Source of the DNA: Plasmodium coatneyi
Lineage: Eukaryota > Apicomplexa > Aconoidasida > Haemosporida > Plasmodiidae
NCBI RefSeq assembly: GCF_001680005.1
Contig: NC_033567.1
Coordinates: 2,418,001 to 2,482,000 of the forward strand
DNA: 64,000 bases
Reading direction: 5' to 3'
Shown: in pieces, positions 33,477 to 46,200 of the stretch
Layout of the letters: the number at the start of each line of letters is the position of its first letter
How positions within the stretch are numbered: the first letter of the stretch is position 1
The notes under the pieces: generated by a model
Databases searched by the model: none
The model's input: only the letters and a program-made list of their open reading frames with translations
What the model was told of the DNA's origin: nothing
Translations under genes and position numbers: made by a program

Positions 33477-35037
33477 TCACTTCCACACCTTGCGGTCGAC
33501 AAGAGGGCGAGAGGCAACGGACTCCTTGGAGCACCAGTAGTCTTCCACAATTTGCTTATCGGCACTGTTGTTGACATCCAACTTTTTAAACACGTGATAT
33601 TCGAACGAAGGGTGATCCTTCATCTCGAAAGGAATTTCGGTACCCCTGAATAGCCACACACCTTCGATATCATAGTCCTTATTTTCACCCAACACAGTGA
33701 TAACGGCGAAGGAATATTTGGAAAAATTGTTGTCTAATCTTTGCAAAAAGCCACCAGCCATATTACATGCAACGAAAGATATTTGGCATTCATCTTCTAG
33801 CTTATCATATTTCATATAATATAATGAGAAACCTTTAGGATCATATGTTTTCCAGAAATGGGGCATGGCAACATTGATGAGATCCTTCTCATTACTAAAC
33901 TTGTACTTCCACTCGTCAAGCGAAAAGGAAGATGGGGGTAACAAATCGAGTGGGTTTGCTTTCTTCGTTTTTTTTTCAGTTGGTTCATCACTTAACAACT
34001 CACATTCATCATCGTCATCATTTTTATTATCTTTCTTCTTGTTGCTTTTATCCTTTTTCTTCTCATTGTTTGCAGTTTTTTGTGCATTCTTATCTTGGGC
34101 AGCTGCTTTTTTTCCCGCTCCCTGCTGACTGGCAAACACGAACTTGAACTGCTTCTGGTTACTTATCGTGTTGTACAGGCGAAACAAGTTTCCATACTTT
34201 TTTAGGAAGCTCTCATTTATTTTTTCCGACTTCATTGCAAAGTTTATGATAACACATATAAATATATCTGCCAGGGTTATTCCATTACCCACCATAAACT
34301 GGTTTAACAACAAATGGTTATTCAAGCAGGCAAATGTTTCCTGTATATGTTTTAGGGACTTCTCATTCGACTTATTGCTAATGTAGCAACAGACTGGAAT
34401 CTCCAATTCGTAGGTATTAAAGTCTACCCACATGTTCACTTGTGCTTCTTCAAAGACTCCTTTTCCTAATAGGTTGTTCTCCCTCCTTATGTTGCATAGG
34501 TACTTACTAATGGCATTACTTTCGAAGAGGCTTCCACTGGGGGTTACTAAAACGGGGAGCCTACCCAAGGGGGAGTAATTAAGGAACTCCTGCGTCTTGT
34601 CATCCTTACCGATTTCGAACTGGGGCATGTTCAACTTCACGTTGCAAAACGAGGCAACCGCTTGGACTTTCAGAGACCTTATGTCATTCTTCGGGGCTAG
34701 TAGTTTCTAAGGGGGGGTGGGAAAGCAGGTAAGCATGGACAATGACCAGGAGAGTGCTTCAGTGGAAGCTGCATTGGTGAGCTGTTCGACTGTCCGCCCA
34801 AATGGGATATACTATAATCCCGCGGGGAAGATACTTCTCCACAGCATATATGTACCACCTTGCATACGTCGTGGGTAATGTGGCATGTGAAAAGGGGTGA
34901 AGTTGCTCTGCGGCACCATTGCTGTGACAACTCTCTTTTTTATTAATTCTTTTCCCCTTTTTCTCACGTCAGCTAACGCGTCATGCGCAAATTCCTTTTG
35001 CTATTTTTTTTTTTTTTTTTCTACTTACGAAATCCAT
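33477..35037 (-). CDS. Elongation factor 1-gamma (eEF1G)
   Basis: Two exons, 35029-35037 (ATG plus two codons, M-D-F) and 33477-34706, give 412 aa, the usual size for eEF1-gamma. Residues 1-80 are a GST-N-like domain (FLNYSPLGRLPVLVTPSGSL, FESNAISKYLC), ~85-205 a GST-C domain, then a Lys/Asp-rich linker (KKKDNKNDDDDE), and the conserved EF1G domain from about residue 250 (PLDLLPPSSFSLDEWK, WLFRGTEIPFEM, WCSKESVASRPLVDRKVWK at the end). eEF1-gamma scaffolds the eEF1B nucleotide-exchange complex that recharges eEF1A. The first exon is only nine coding bases, but donor GTAAGTAG and the upstream A-rich leader support it. It diverges from RPL6, another translation gene. Confidence 0.96.
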
Positions 35038-35380
35038 TTTCCGTTGGTTTGTTTTGCTATAGAGGGTTGGTGGTCCTTTGGTAGGGCTCAAACTTATGTA
35101 TATAAATACATGCAAGAACGTTACGAACGTACGTAAAAATACGTTTATTTCAGTTTGTACAATAAAATATACACTGATTATTATACAAGCTTGGTTGCCT
35201 TAGCGAAGAATAGCCAAATTCGCGGGGACTCAGGTCACGCTACAAGTAAAACTACTGATTAACTTTTTTGCTTTGTGAATATACGGAGGGATACCAAACT
35301 GAGGGAGTTAATTTTTGTCAAAATAATTTTATCCTTTAAGAAATGATAAGCACGTACGTCAACGTAGGCTCTACATATTG

Positions 35381-35413
<33 letters not shown>

Positions 35414-36274
35414 AATAATGGGTGACCGTGACCGGTCGAATAGTCGAGCGAATTTGTACTGTTACGGGTAAATCTGCACTTGCGGAAGAGGCTCATTTCG
35501 TTACCGGTTAATTTTTTTTTTTGCCCTACTATGAAATTATTTATATTTTTTCGTTTTCATATTGGCTTCCTTCATATTACTTCCTATTTTTTTCAAATTA
35601 GAATGGGACATTCATCATGCATACGTATGCTTATATATATGTATTCCTTGCAAAGCCGTAAGGGTTGGAACACTTGGCGGAAGGAAAATCCGTTGGAACA
35701 TTTGCAAAGCAGCATATGATAAAAATGAGCATGTTATACCTATGTACGAATATTTTGAACTAATGTGGTAGGGCTAAACATTTGGCGAAGTCAAATTGTG
35801 AAAGTTATGGTAGAATTGTATTGGTGCGCCCCTTTGTTAAAAATTTAACACTGGGGGAGAAAAGGTATGCCATAAACATATGCCCCCATCCTAAATATGT
35901 ACACATTATAACACCACCAAGAAAATTTTCCACGAAATGGTTATCGTTGCATGTGCTTTTTTGTCCTTTCTTCGTTATGCAGTCCCCTCCGTGGCGAGGA
36001 AAACTCCCAACTAGTGGGTAACACTTCTTACCAATTTGCTAGCCAAATGGAATTTTTTTTTTTACCTGATCCGTTCATAATTTTTTCTCAACAATTGTAA
36101 CCCGTGTGTAGAGGTCAAATTGTGCCACCTCACCCCGATGTGATCATAATAAGCAAAAATGGGAAATCAAACACATACGGAAATTCCCGTTATGATGTTT
36201 CATTCCCAAACCATTATCACCATTTTTTACAAAAGGTTGTGTGCAAATTGTTTGCCGTTCAGGGGAATATAGCC

Positions 36275-36305
<31 letters not shown>

Positions 36306-37659
36306 TATGCGGCGTACGTGGCTACCTCTCGTACGTATGCAACATCACATGGCGTTCGTTTCAAGCGTCTCCTGGGTGTATGCAATATGAGGACAGCGTA
36401 TTCGCATTATATTACTTGTACTGACGGTGGGTCCTCTTTCCCTTTTAATGAAATGAAAAAGAACAAAAAGTGTTCGATACACAGAGGACTCTTATCCCTA
36501 TATCTATGGAAATTGCTCGCGGGTTATACGCAACGCAATTGTTACATTGGCGGCACTTTTCATGCTCACAAATGGGATAAACACCAATGTTACACAGAAT
36601 GATCATCAGTAATTCGCGTTAAATGCAAAAAAGAAAAGATAATTCCCCCTTTCACTTGCATGCGCGCATTTATAATCATATGGTTTTGTTCTCTTAACGT
36701 GTGTGAGTTAGAGAAACTCGCTCACTGTTGCATATGCAAAGGGAGGTGATCGACGGGCGCAATTATCGCATGGGTGTGATATGAACATTTGGCGAGGCGA
36801 CTTCCCACTCAGCTACTTGGCGTAATATATTGAGCGGGCCTACATATACCTGCGCACGTACGCATAGATGGTATGTTGAAATATCAAAGGGAAAATTTGT
36901 GAATACTTTTGGGGAAGTGAAAGAACCATTACTTTTTCCAATTGCCATGGAAGGGGGTTACATTCGTTCTAAATATTACGTGGGTAATGACACAGAAAGC
37001 GCGCATCAGTTTTACTTTCTCTTTGGTAATAAGTTACATATGCAACTTGTACGGAAAAAACAAAAAAAAAAAAAAAAAAAGATTGGAATTTCGCTGTTTG
37101 TAGAGAGGCCATTTTGTTATCGGCCTCCCTCGTGGTAAGCCCCCCCTTTTGAAATGCTCCCTTTAAAACGCTCCCCGTTGCAAACCCGACATGTGTTGAC
37201 CAAGGGGGGAGGCAGCATACTGTATCGGGTATTGCATAAGTATGCATGTATATTTATTTATGTATATATATTTACGTTACATATATTTTGCATATCTCCC
37301 CCAAAAAAAAAAAAAATTCAGCGTGGGGTGCTTCGTATGCGCGGTCGGCACAACATTCCAGCGTAGCGAAAGGCGAAATATAAAAATAAGCTTATGGAAA
37401 AGTGCACATGGCAAAATAAATAGGCCCAAGTGACAAATGGAAAGAATCGCGGAAGGGATGCCGTGGAGTGGATAAGCAGTGCATATATATTTATACGTAT
37501 GTGATGACTGTGCTGCGCACCCTCCCCTTATCTGGTGGGTATCATATTTTACGAACCGCTTCCTCCGTTGGTTATGCTGCACCCCCGGCTATGCTTTTTT
37601 TTTTCTTCCGCATCGATCACCTTCCTTCCCCAGGTTGGTAAAATTTTACCCAACCGGGA

Positions 37660-37694
<35 letters not shown>

Positions 37695-38212
37695 GTTGGT
37701 TTTTCTTCCTCATAATATTGCAACAAGTTTTTTATGCATACGTATGTCGGGCTCACATGTATACATACTTGTACGTGCGAGAAACTGTAAATGATCCACG
37801 AAAGGAAAAAGCACTTGAAAAGGTATATTTTAATATTTTAAGAAGCATCAAAACGGATAAATAATATTTACGTGCGTGTTTCACGTGATCGAATAATATT
37901 TTTTTATTTTATTAAAATTATTTATTTACTTATTTTTTTTTTATTTAATTTTTTTTTCCGTTCGCGAATTTGAACAAAGTACCCTCGACTGTACACGCGT
38001 ATGCTTATATGTACCTCCCCAATTCGTTCTTCGTGTACTTTGAAAAGAGATCTACTTTTCCCGAATTACCCAGCGGCAACGCGTAGTATAGAATAATAAC
38101 CTCGCAAAGTTGTTTAAAAGTTATAACACTTTGCAAACCTGCTACTACAAACCTGCTCCTGCAAACCTGCTCCTGCAAATCTGTTCATCATCTAACACGC
38201 GAAAGGGAAAAA
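35038..38212. promoter_or_regulatory. Divergent promoter region, eEF1G / RPL6
   Basis: 3.2 kb separating two highly expressed translation genes that diverge from it. It contains very long A-runs (35381-35408, 36275-36303, 37661-37690) and an AT-rich block at 37,830-37,960 just upstream of RPL6 that may hold its core promoter. Open frames inside are short and compositionally unlike the neighbouring genes. No motif could be assigned. Confidence 0.5.
38134..38189 (+). repeat. Four tandem 14-bp units in the RPL6 leader
   Basis: CAAACCTGCTACTA, then two exact CAAACCTGCTCCTG units, then CAAATCTGTTCATC. The array ends 23 bp before the RPL6 start codon and so lies in its 5' UTR or core promoter. Confidence 0.85.
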
Positions 38213-38908
38213 ATGGCTAAGGACATCAAGGTAAAGGCTAAGAACGCCGCTGGCGAAGAAACACTCAAGTACTACAGAGTGAAGGGAAAGAAAAAAATTT
38301 TAATCCCAATTAAGGCCAAGAAAACAATTGCGAAGAAATATTATGGAAGGAAATTAGCCTCAAAGAAGAAATACATGGTGCAAGGGAAAATAAGAAAGTC
38401 GATCGAAGTTGGAAAAGTGGCAATCATACTGTCAGGGAAGCATATGGGCAAGAGATGCATAATTACGAAGGTATTACCCTCAGGGCTGTTAGCTGTCGTA
38501 GGTCCATATGAAGTAAACGGGGTCCCTTTAAAGAGAGTTAACCCACGATATGTTGTAGTGACGTCGACGAACATTTTTAAGTTTGAAAATATGGCAGGCC
38601 TGAAGGATGAATTTATCAAGCTGGCCGAACAGATTGAAGATAGCTCTTTTGTTAAATCCTTGGAAATAAAAAAAAAGCAAAAGAAACTTCTGAGCAAAAA
38701 GAATGAAAGTCTCTTCATGAATGACGTGATTACAAAAATTAAGGAATTGATGAAGGAGGACCCCAAGATGCAGAAACTGCAAAAAATCCAAAAACAAATT
38801 GACACCCTTCTGAAGGATGAAATTACCAAGAACAAAATCTTTGCAGAGTATTTGAAGTCCAAGTTTACACTGAGAAACGACATGGCTCTTCATAAAATGA
38901 AGTTCTGA
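38213..38908 (+). CDS. 60S ribosomal protein L6 (eL6)
   Basis: 231-aa basic protein in one exon, starting at ATG after GGGAAAAA. The conserved eL6 core is visible: KVAIILSGKHMGKRCIITKV, LLAVVGPYEVNGVPLKRVNP, YVVVTSTNI, then a Lys-rich C-terminal tail. Length fits the family. eL6 sits on the large subunit near the sarcin-ricin region. The start is followed by AKDIKVKAKN, typical of ribosomal proteins. It is transcribed divergently from eEF1-gamma, and the leader carries a 14-bp tandem repeat. Confidence 0.96.
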   Translation: MAKDIKVKAKNAAGEETLKYYRVKGKKKILIPIKAKKTIAKKYYGRKLASKKKYMVQGKIRKSIEVGKVAIILSGKHMGKRCIITKVLPSGLLAVVGPYEVNGVPLKRVNPRYVVVTSTNIFKFENMAGLKDEFIKLAEQIEDSSFVKSLEIKKKQKKLLSKKNESLFMNDVITKIKELMKEDPKMQKLQKIQKQIDTLLKDEITKNKIFAEYLKSKFTLRNDMALHKMKF

Positions 38909-39763
38909 GTTGTGCACATCGGCACTTGCTAGGTGCGTCTGCGCCGGGCACATACATGTATGCATAAATATATGTATGTGCAATTTCTTAATTGTTAATT
39001 TTTTTTTATTTTTTTTTTTTCCACCGTGCGCACACCTGATATGAACACCCTCCATTTTCACCAACTCGAAATCGCATGTACGTTCCAATTCGTCGTGAAG
39101 CATTTTGTATGCGACTTATGCTCTGCGTGTGTAGCGCCCTTTGTGTGCATTTTTTACCCGAAAGGTTGTAAAAAAGGACGACTTAAGGGGAGCGCGAATA
39201 GGTAGCCCCGAACAGGATGGCACGACCTGACCCTGCGCAAATGTGAACTCCACCCAATCGATCCACACTTGAGCAGACTGTTCATCCGAAGGGAAGGAGC
39301 TAACCCACATGTCCTTGCAAAACTCGGTGCACACAAATGGTGGGCATAATGACACCCCTTGGTGCGAAGTGCACTTCTTTGGAAGAGATTCTGCCGCACA
39401 GATGACTGGCAAGTGAAAAGGGGCAATATACTGTGGATCACATTTTGCTAAATCCCAACAGTTGACCATTCGAGGGGATATTCTTTACTTGGACACTGGT
39501 GCAAGGTTCGCTAAGGCAAAATCGTTTCTCCTCTGCGCGGTTGCATACGTGCAGGGTAACACCTACGCACACTCCTGTGCATATCATACATTATGGGTGG
39601 TACGCACAGGAGGGGGAGGTTAAACCAAAGGGGCAACACTTTTTTAAAAAAAAGGGAAGGAAAAAAAAAGAATGGGTACACCCATGATGTGTATTAAAAT
39701 GCCAACATAATTGTAGGCAGGGAGTACCTCCACTTGGACAAACATTCGAAAGGAAAACCCATT
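38909..39763. other. Convergent intergenic spacer, RPL6 / RPN3
   Basis: 855 bp of 3' flank for both genes. A 117-codon ATG-started frame (39116-39469, -) is present but has no recognisable domain and sits in convergent 3' sequence; it is not called. No other feature. Confidence 0.45.
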
Positions 39764-41391
39764 TCACAACAAGTCGTTGTCATCTCCGAGGTCTCCCTCC
39801 TCTGCCTGCGCCAGTTCCTCCTGTTGTCTGATCTTCCTTTCCTTGGCCTCCTCATTTTCCTTTTTTTCATTTTCGTCTGGATATTGCATCGCCTTAACAG
39901 CATCTGAGTAAAGCTGCAAGCAGAAGGCTATTCTCTTGTGGAAGGTTTTCATGGGATCACTGGTAATGTAGACGTCGCTGTTGGACTTGGATTCCACGTA
40001 CTGGTTGTCGTAGTCGATGGTGGCTTCGATGACTCCATCGTGGATAGCCTTGGCCGTTATGCCGACGATGTCCAGGGGGGACTCCACGCCTATCTTCTTC
40101 CCGATGTCGCTCTGCAAAGGAGGTGGGAAATAAAACGGGCAAAGTGAAGGGTGGTGGCAGAGGATGTGTGTAGGGTGCGCCACTAATAGGGGATGCCCAC
40201 ACTTACGATGGAAATCCTGGAATAGGACAGGTTGATGATCCGGAGGGCCGTCTTAATCACGTTGTGGTGAATGCGCTTTATTAGAAGGTAGACCCCATCG
40301 CGCATGAACAGCTGGTTGTAGTCATTCATCACTTTGGCAAATTTGCTTATATCTCCATTTCGTACAGCCGTCACGACGTGCTTATAAGGGATCAGTTTGT
40401 TTCTCATAATTTTGTTGCTGAAGAGAGACCTGTCCGGTATATCACCCATAAGCAATTCAACTATGATCTCCATTTTGGTGGCTTCTAATTTGAACCCTTT
40501 AGCACTTTGACTATTTTGTGGAGCCTTCCTAATGGCCTGCGTAATTTTGCTATGCGCCTCACTGTAGTCTAACTGGATAGCTAGAATTTTCCCAATATAG
40601 TATAGGTACCTTGCGTGTTGTGCATTTGATGAAGAATTTTCTGGAAAGGAAGTTTTGCTAACAAACTTTACAGCCAAGTCGTATAAATTGTGCTTTATGT
40701 AATCCCTTAGGATTAAATTTAGGACAACTGTCTGAGTCATTACGTCCCTATGAAGACATGCATTGCGATATATGTAGAGAAGTTTCTGCCTAACTTGGGA
40801 TAGTTTTCCACCCAATTCATGAACCCATGAGAAATAAAAGTACACCTTTGCATTTATGCAGTCTAACGATCTTCTGTTCAATTTTGTGATCCTGTTAACA
40901 ATGACGGTGGAAAGATCCATCGCTTCATTGTAGCATTTTTTATCCAACAGGTACAGCAATATCATTAGGTAGAAAAACACTTCCACCTCTGGAGCTGCAT
41001 GTGTATATGTCTTATCGTTTATGTTTGCAAATTCTGGGACTTCCTTTGGCAATTCTCTAAACTCATTTATGTACTTTGCTAATATTTCATAGACTGGATA
41101 ACCCTCCTTAAATGTCTTGCTAATCAGATTGATCAGTATGGGCATGAGGGTACTGCTCTCATTCTTTACGCTCAGGCGCATGCATTTTATATACTTGAGC
41201 ATTCGCAGAATGTACCGGTTGTCCTTATAAACTATTGCGTTATTTATGTTGTTAATGCTCGTTAGGAGGTTATTCACGAACACACTGCTTACATCTTTGG
41301 GGGTCGTGTCGGTTGCGGCGTCGGTTGGGGCGTCGGCGGGGGCTTCCCCTGTGACCTCCGCGTATTCGACCTTTTTATGCTTCTCCTTCAT
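39764..41391 (-). CDS. 26S proteasome regulatory subunit RPN3 (PSMD3)
   Basis: Two exons, 40207-41391 and 39764-40111, give 510 aa. The start is the ATG giving MKEKHKKVEYAEV, since upstream in-frame sequence is only poly-Lys from an A-run. The body is helical-repeat sequence with a PCI domain: YLYYIGKILAIQLDYSEAHS, GDIPDRSLFSN, and across the intron the winged-helix part INLSYSRIS-SDIGKKIGVESP, IVGITAKAIHDGVIEATID, FHKRIAFCLQLYSDAVKAMQ. These are signature RPN3 segments. RPN3 is a lid subunit of the 19S particle and holds the deubiquitinating lid together. The Ala/Asp/Thr-rich N-terminal segment is parasite-specific. The intron sits inside the PCI winged helix (donor GTAAGT). Confidence 0.94.
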
Positions 41392-43224
41392 TTCGTTTGG
41401 GGGTTGTACGGCACTTTGGGCTAAACGCAAGTACGTTATTACTGTCCCAACGCCTTTTTTTTTTTTTTTTTTTTTTTTTGTCTCACTGGGTGGTCCAGCA
41501 CATATACGCACGAGTAAACGTGGGGGGATGTGCACGATCTACTGCAGTTCCTACCACCCGAGGGGCATCTTCCCGGCGAATCTTCTTCTCCTTTTCCTGT
41601 ACCGCAATTGCCAATTTAGTCGACTACCTTACTTGAGGGGTGTACCTTCCCCTGGGTACCAACGCTGTGCACGTGCACGTAAAAAAAAATTGTAATGAAA
41701 AAAAAATAAAATAAAACGCAGCAGGGTCACTTGATCACTTGGAGCTGCTTACACCTACACGTGAGTTGCTCCCTTAGTGGAGGTGCTTCCCCCCTTGTGC
41801 GTCCATGAGGAACTTCACCCTGCGTGTGGAGGTCTAAACAGTATGGCACTAAAAACTGTAATAGGGATAATACGTCGAAATGGTTACACAGTAATTAACC
41901 TCTGGTTTAGCAGAAAAAATTCCTTCCCATTTGGCAAGGACGATTTAACAATCTGAGCGGCGGGAGAGAAATATGCGGTGCGCCTTTGCGTTGACAAAAA
42001 TGAGGAAGCGCCAGGGTAACGCAGCAGAGATAAGGGATCTCACTTCCAAACTGGAAAAAAAATACCTTCCGTTTTTGCGACGAAATTGCGCTTCCCTCCT
42101 TTTTGAAGGCCAAAAATGGGTCGCTTCGCACTTTATTATTTTTCACTTTTATTTTTATATATATTTTTTTTTCCCTGTGCGCGTATGCCCCGAACGTGTA
42201 AAATATTTCAGCCCCCCACCCAATGTGGTGAACGTGCTAAGGGAATTACATTGCCAAATTGATCACGCACAGGTTATGATGCATGTGTTTGTTCTCCTTT
42301 CCCCAATGAGAAAATAGCCGTAAATGGTTATCTTAAAAAAAAAAAAAAGATTAAAACAATTCGGCTTGGTGGTGTGAAAGCCTTCTCCACCCACTCATTA
42401 GCATAAATTGGAATGGCAAATGTGACAAGCCATTGTTTGTTCTCCCTGGGTGAATCTGATACAGGAAAAAAAAAAAGAAAAAAAAGATACACATTTGGGA
42501 AGGGTTAAAATGCCTTTGCTAATATAGGGGGATTTAAGCCTACTGACGTGGGACCCTTTTCTTATATGATTAATTTTGCGCCTTTCTGTCCCTCTGGGGA
42601 GTTATTGCTACTCTGTGAGGTTACTTTTCCGAGGTATACAGGTGCAACCCTGATGGAGTGTCCTCCTCGCACATGCAAAAAAGGGGGGAAGGGCATCCCC
42701 CCCACATAACTGTCTTCGCCAAATGGTAATTCTTAAATGTACGAAACAATTTACAAAATGATTGTTGAGTTTTTTTTAAAAAAAAAATTAATTAAAAAGG
42801 GGAGAGAACATTAGCTCCTAAGGTAGGCTCTCTCAGAGCGATGCAAAGGGAGGGGGTAGGCACAATGGGAAAGCCGACCCGTGCAACCGGTTCCGTAAGG
42901 GGAAGGCAAAGAAACGGGCACAGGGGGCATCCCTGTTGCAACGTAAGAGGAATCCTTGTGTGCCCATTCAGACACAACACAAATCAAACAAAACAGTAGA
43001 ATGGGCGAGCATCACACTGCACCATGTGTATTGATGCAATGAGTGAGGCGGCAAAGGGCTGACCCACTTATATGAGGAAATATGGAATCGCCAAAAAAGA
43101 AGGTGCACAAATTGATAAAGCGGCGCCAACTTCCAAATGCTGATCCCGCGTGTGTGTATCAACGTCTACACACCTCAGCCAATTTCAGGTTAATTTCTCC
43201 AGTGGAAGGAGGTTCATGTGCTCA
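41392..43224. other. Intergenic region, 1.8 kb
   Basis: Contains the RPN3 promoter and the 3' flank of the LMBD1-like gene (both genes are on the minus strand). Several A/T runs. Frames such as 41973-42317 (+) lack homology and run through low complexity. Nothing is called. Confidence 0.45.
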
Positions 43225-46200
43225 TCAATGTTCTCCTTGCTTAGATGTAGCTCCTAACAAAGTGGAAAAAAAAAAAATTGAAAAAGTTGAAAAAGTTAAG
43301 TAGATCGTTGCACGGGGAGCAAAGCAGACTAAGCGAAACACATGGCCGCTTCTGCAACTGTGCCGATGGTTCCTCCCTCCTGTGCACCCCGCCGCGATCA
43401 TTTCCACGCGTACGTCTAGGCTGTCCAGGTAACTGATCCGCTTGAAGAAAATTCGATAGACGAATGAAAAGGAGTACATCACTGAGGGGTGGCAAAAGGG
43501 GAGGGAAACGTTTAGAAAAACCATTGCGCTGAAATAGGGGCAAGGCAAGTGTACACTCAGGTGTGGACACAGTCAGCTCGGGAAAGAAACACAAAAATAG
43601 GGAAAGGAAATTTCCCGCTCATCGGTTCGCTCCTCGTTAAGTACATATAAACATCCAGTTGGAGAAAAAGTAGCTGTTTGCAAAGTATGGTATTCCTGAG
43701 AGAAAAAAAAAAAAAAAAGTAGAAAAGTCACATCCACGAGTGCGCTTTGGTACATTCGTTTATGCAAACATGAGCATACACCTAAGGGAGATTTGTCAGC
43801 TATGCTTATTCATTTCCGCTTCGTCAAGTACGGGTCGAGGGAAAATACCAAACATGGGTGTTCAGTCGCTGAGTCTCCTCCCTCAGCAAACACATTGACG
43901 CGGTTCAAACGATGGCGCTTCTATTTCCTCCCCCCTCTTACCAAAAAATATTTTATTAAAAAACACGGACAGCACAGACATCTTGCAAACATTCTTGTCC
44001 GTCTTTAGGGAGCACTTTATAAACGCAGGGGTGTCCTATAAAAATGGAAACGCATTTTTTTTTTTTTTTTTTCTCGTTGTAGAGGAGTCGTACTGAATGT
44101 GCCAAATATACTAAGTGACGAAATGCAAAATGGCCTAATTGGCACGTCCACCCGACGGCACAACTTTTTTTTTCCCTCTGTCACGGACGTTTATTCGTAT
44201 CCTCTGTATTCCATATGTTATGTAGTTGGGGGCAATCTGCGGGGCGAAGGAAGCAAACAAGGAGGAAGATCAAGAAAAGGAGACGCATGTGCGGTACATC
44301 CATGTAAAAACCTCTGAATGGATGCAAGCTCCCCTTTCTGTGACCCACCATCTCCTTCCACCTTACCGTTAATAAGGTCATTATGAGCACCAAGATGATG
44401 TGGATAATCACAAAACAGAGGACTAGCATGGTCTAAAGAGTGAGGGGGAAAAAGCAATACGGTGAAGAAGACACACCACTTCTAACGCAGAGGACACCGC
44501 CGCTAACACAGCAGACAAGAATCCATCGAGAGGATTACCTCGGGGGAAGATCTCCTCGCCTTCAATTTATAAAGAGGAATAAAAAAAACCCGAATCCCAA
44601 CATTTACAATTCCGTACAAGGAGCAACAGAAAATATATATGGCCAAACTGGCAATGATGAAAATATCTAGCGGGAAGAACTGCGCAGGGAAAAAGTGACC
44701 ATGGGGGGGAGTGAAATGTTTATGTGCTTATATGTAATTGGGACATCTTCCTTATCCGTATCTCTTCGCTCAAGCAAACAGGAATGAGCACGCCAAATAG
44801 CACATCCCCGTAGTCGTTTGCAGTGGTGGTTCAACCCCAATTTGGAGCTAACCCGAGAAAAAAAGATCAGAGAAGAGTCCAGCAAATTAAAAATGGTGTT
44901 TATTTTCTCTAGTACAAAACCGCACTTGTAGGCACAGACGGAGTTTAAATACTGCAGGTAGGTGAAAAGAAAATGTGTGTTTCGCGTTGTAGGTGTATAC
45001 AAGTGGTAGAGTCTCCCGGTAGACCCTTCATCCACGACGCAGTAAACTAATCATCCCCTTTACCTTATCCGTTATCGAGGCTAACAATGATATGTAAACT
45101 GCAAATGAGAAGGTTAGAAATACCAGCCCTGTTATGACCCTGTGGGGAGTGGCACGGAGAAAAAAGTGTGCGTCAATGCAACGGGGTCGTATGATGTTAC
45201 GTCCATGTATGCACGTGGGAGGGTACACTGATGGTGGGGATACCCCCACGCGCAGAACATTTCCCTATTTTTTTTTTTTTTTTTTGTAAAACCTGCATGT
45301 CAGCACAATCCCTATGACATAAGATAGCCACGACTCGGACGTCTTCTCAATTTCTTGCAGTTTGTAGTTGTATCTACTCAGGGCCCTGTTAGATTGGGAA
45401 TAGCGGCATGTCTACACGTTTGTGCATTTTTTGGTAGGCAGCTCCTTCAGAGAACCAGTTTAGAGAGGGAACAATTCAGGGCGCTCTTTCCCCTGTTGGT
45501 ACGTTAGGATGTCTTCCCCGTTTGTTAGTAGCAACCCTACAGGTAGAGACGCATCATGGACGGTCTGAAGTAGAGGTGTAAAGACTCACCTCTGCATTTT
45601 CGCTATCCTAAGAATTTCATATTTGTCGCTTTCACGAATTTCACTAGGCGCTCTGTATTTATGCTGCGATAGGGACAGAGGGCATTAGGCATTTGGACAA
45701 GGGTAATCAGGCAGCGGGAAACCCTACGGTAGCAATAGAGTGATATCTCCAACGCGATGGCGTCCTGCCCACCAATGGCACCTACCTTAATCACCATTTC
45801 CTTTTCCTTCAAATTTGCAAAGCGAGTTTCTATCTCCTTCTTATCATGCTCGATATTTTTCTGTTGCAGAAATAATAGGGGCAGACAGGCGATGCCATAG
45901 CTCTGCGGATGTGGGGGGGACGGCACAAACGACGTGGAGGATAACGCACGTGGACAATCACCCAGGAGAGCACTCAACAGAGTTTGAATCGGTCTGATTA
46001 TCTGCCCCCACCGCATAGACGCAACGCAGTTCTGTCCCCCTCCCCTTAATTACCGTGTATGTGACCCAAAAGGAAACACCAATCAGGACAACGCACCCCA
46101 TCAGAAATAAGATGGCCGACTCCCCAGCTGCAAAAGGGGTTGAAAAATTGGTGAAGTTTTTCGCAAACACGAACTTGTCATTCCACAACACTTAATAAAG

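Noticed and set aside
39116..39469. 117-codon Cys-containing ATG frame (-) between RPL6 and RPN3
   Set aside because: Lies in convergent 3' flanks, overlaps another frame on the same strand and has no recognised domain. Frames of this length recur by chance in this window.
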